Source of the DNA: Nanobdellota archaeon
Lineage (GTDB): Archaea; Nanobdellota; Nanobdellia; SCGC-AAA011-G17; VGLX01
DNA: 6,324 nt
Assembly: GCA_018894775.1 (NCBI GenBank)
Contig: JAHIPG010000093.1
Location: 1-6,324 of the forward strand
Direction of reading: 5' to 3'
The position numbers and the translations under genes were made by a program. Below the pieces are notes generated by a model. It worked only from the letters and a program-made list of their open reading frames with translations, searched no databases and was not told the origin of the DNA. Positions 5,705 to 6,324 of the stretch are shown in pieces (within the stretch, counting starts at the first letter, position 1; every line of letters begins with the position of its first letter).

Positions 5705-6324
5705 TTACCAAAGCGATTTCCAGAGTTTATGGATTGCTATACTTCTTTTGCTTATCTCTTGTACAGGGAGTTGTTTCATCTTTGCAGCTTCCGTACCTTG
5801 CCTTATACCATATCTCGAGATGTTAAGAACTTCTGGTTTTATCTCTTTGATTAAATTAAAAGTTTTTTTGAAATCAGATTTTGTCTCAGTTGGAAATCCA
5901 AGTATGACATCTGTTGCTATATGTATCTCGGGTATTTCTTTCCTGAATTTTTTCACAATTTTGTTGAATTGTTGTACTGTATATTTCCTTTTCATGTCTT
6001 TCAGAACTTTGTTTGATCCTGATTGTACTGGAATATGTAAGAATTTTTTCATCTTTGGATTCTTGTAAGCTTTGATTAATTCTTCCAGATTTTTTATTAT
6101 ATGATTAGGGTTTGCCATTCCTAGCCTTACTTCAAAATCTCCAAGTAGCTTACAGACTTCATTAAGAAGATTTGATAATTTCTCTTTTGTATCCATTCCC
6201 CAACATCCTGTGTCTTGTGCTGTGAGATGTATATTTTTGCAGCTTTCTTTTACTGCTTTTTTGACTTCTTTGATTATATCTTTTGGCTTATATGATTTAA
6301 GGTCTCCTCTTGCCTGTTTTACTG
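5705..6324 (-). CDS. Radical SAM tRNA t6A methylthiotransferase (archaeal MtaB/CDKAL1 type), partial
   Basis: The C-terminal 205 residues of an enzyme that adds a methylthio group to N6-threonylcarbamoyladenosine at tRNA position 37 (ms2t6A). The frame is open to the window edge, so the ATG at 6196 is an internal Met. The visible part begins at VKQARGDLKSY, which directly follows the radical SAM CxxxCxxC cluster site; that site lies outside the window. Further motifs: IHLTAQDTGCWG (31-42), FLHIPVQSGSNKVLKDMKR with YT after it, ATDVILGFPTET, and NISRYGIRQGTEAAKMKQLP. These fit the archaeal/eukaryotic branch rather than bacterial MiaB or RimO. The protein ends right after the RS-x-x-x-x-KLW element, where relatives continue into a TRAM RNA-binding domain of about 60 residues, so the TRAM domain is absent. 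The threonine lyase starts 37 bp downstream on the same strand. Confidence 0.88.
   Translation of the reverse strand, partial: VKQARGDLKSYKPKDIIKEVKKAVKESCKNIHLTAQDTGCWGMDTKEKLSNLLNEVCKLLGDFEVRLGMANPNHIIKNLEELIKAYKNPKMKKFLHIPVQSGSNKVLKDMKRKYTVQQFNKIVKKFRKEIPEIHIATDVILGFPTETKSDFKKTFNLIKEIKPEVLNISRYGIRQGTEAAKMKQLPVQEISKRSIAIHKLWKSLW

Noticed and set aside
4418..5854. Plus-strand open frames opposite ridA, the lyase and the methylthiotransferase
   Set aside because: They are antisense shadows of three well-recognised conserved genes.
6194..6196. ATG as start of the methylthiotransferase
   Set aside because: The frame stays open to the window edge, and the upstream codons read conserved family sequence (QDTGCWG and ARGDLKSY), so this Met is internal.

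Overview
The window looks like AT-rich chromosomal DNA of an archaeon, most likely a DPANN lineage of the Pacearchaeota/Woesearchaeota kind. The evidence is an archaeal-type tRNA methylthiotransferase, a very large membrane-anchored surface protein whose C-terminal D-x-D-x-D-G domain and stalk resemble those of DPANN exoproteins, a TTTATAAG promoter box, and GGAGGTGAT-type ribosome binding sites. The lineage is an inference from protein style; there is no rRNA or other marker gene here.

Layout. From the right edge, three minus-strand genes follow one another: the C-terminal part of a radical SAM tRNA t6A methylthiotransferase (5705-6324, running off the window), a threonine ammonia-lyase without an ACT domain (4708-5667), and a RidA-type imine deaminase (4297-4695). 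The last two form a tight pair 12 bp apart. The lyase releases reactive enamine/imine intermediates and RidA hydrolyses them. Immediately after ridA lies a complete 967-bp insertion sequence (3359-4325) with 17-bp perfect terminal inverted repeats and one plus-strand DDE transposase with all three catalytic residues. Left of the IS is a promoter region, then a 1065-residue minus-strand surface glycoprotein (23-3220) with a signal peptide, about 60 N-glycosylation sequons, a Glu/Pro-rich stalk and a C-terminal transmembrane anchor.

Most interesting points. (1) The IS landed at the very end of ridA and now supplies its last codons and stop codon, so ridA and the transposase overlap tail to tail by 27 bp. 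(2) The transposase Shine-Dalgarno sequence lies in a hairpin whose upstream arm would be present only in transcripts entering from outside the element, the classic design for silencing read-through expression. (3) Codon usage switches abruptly at about residue 132 of the transposase (Lys 12 AAG/5 AAA before, 1 AAG/28 AAA after). (4) Two perfect hairpins abut just after the catalytic Glu codon. (5) The surface protein has a sequon about every 13 residues over 800 residues, then none. No CRISPR array, tRNA or rRNA gene was seen. No stretch over 300 bp lacks a gene; the longest gap, 3221-3444, holds the surface-gene promoter and leader, the left IS end and the transposase leader.
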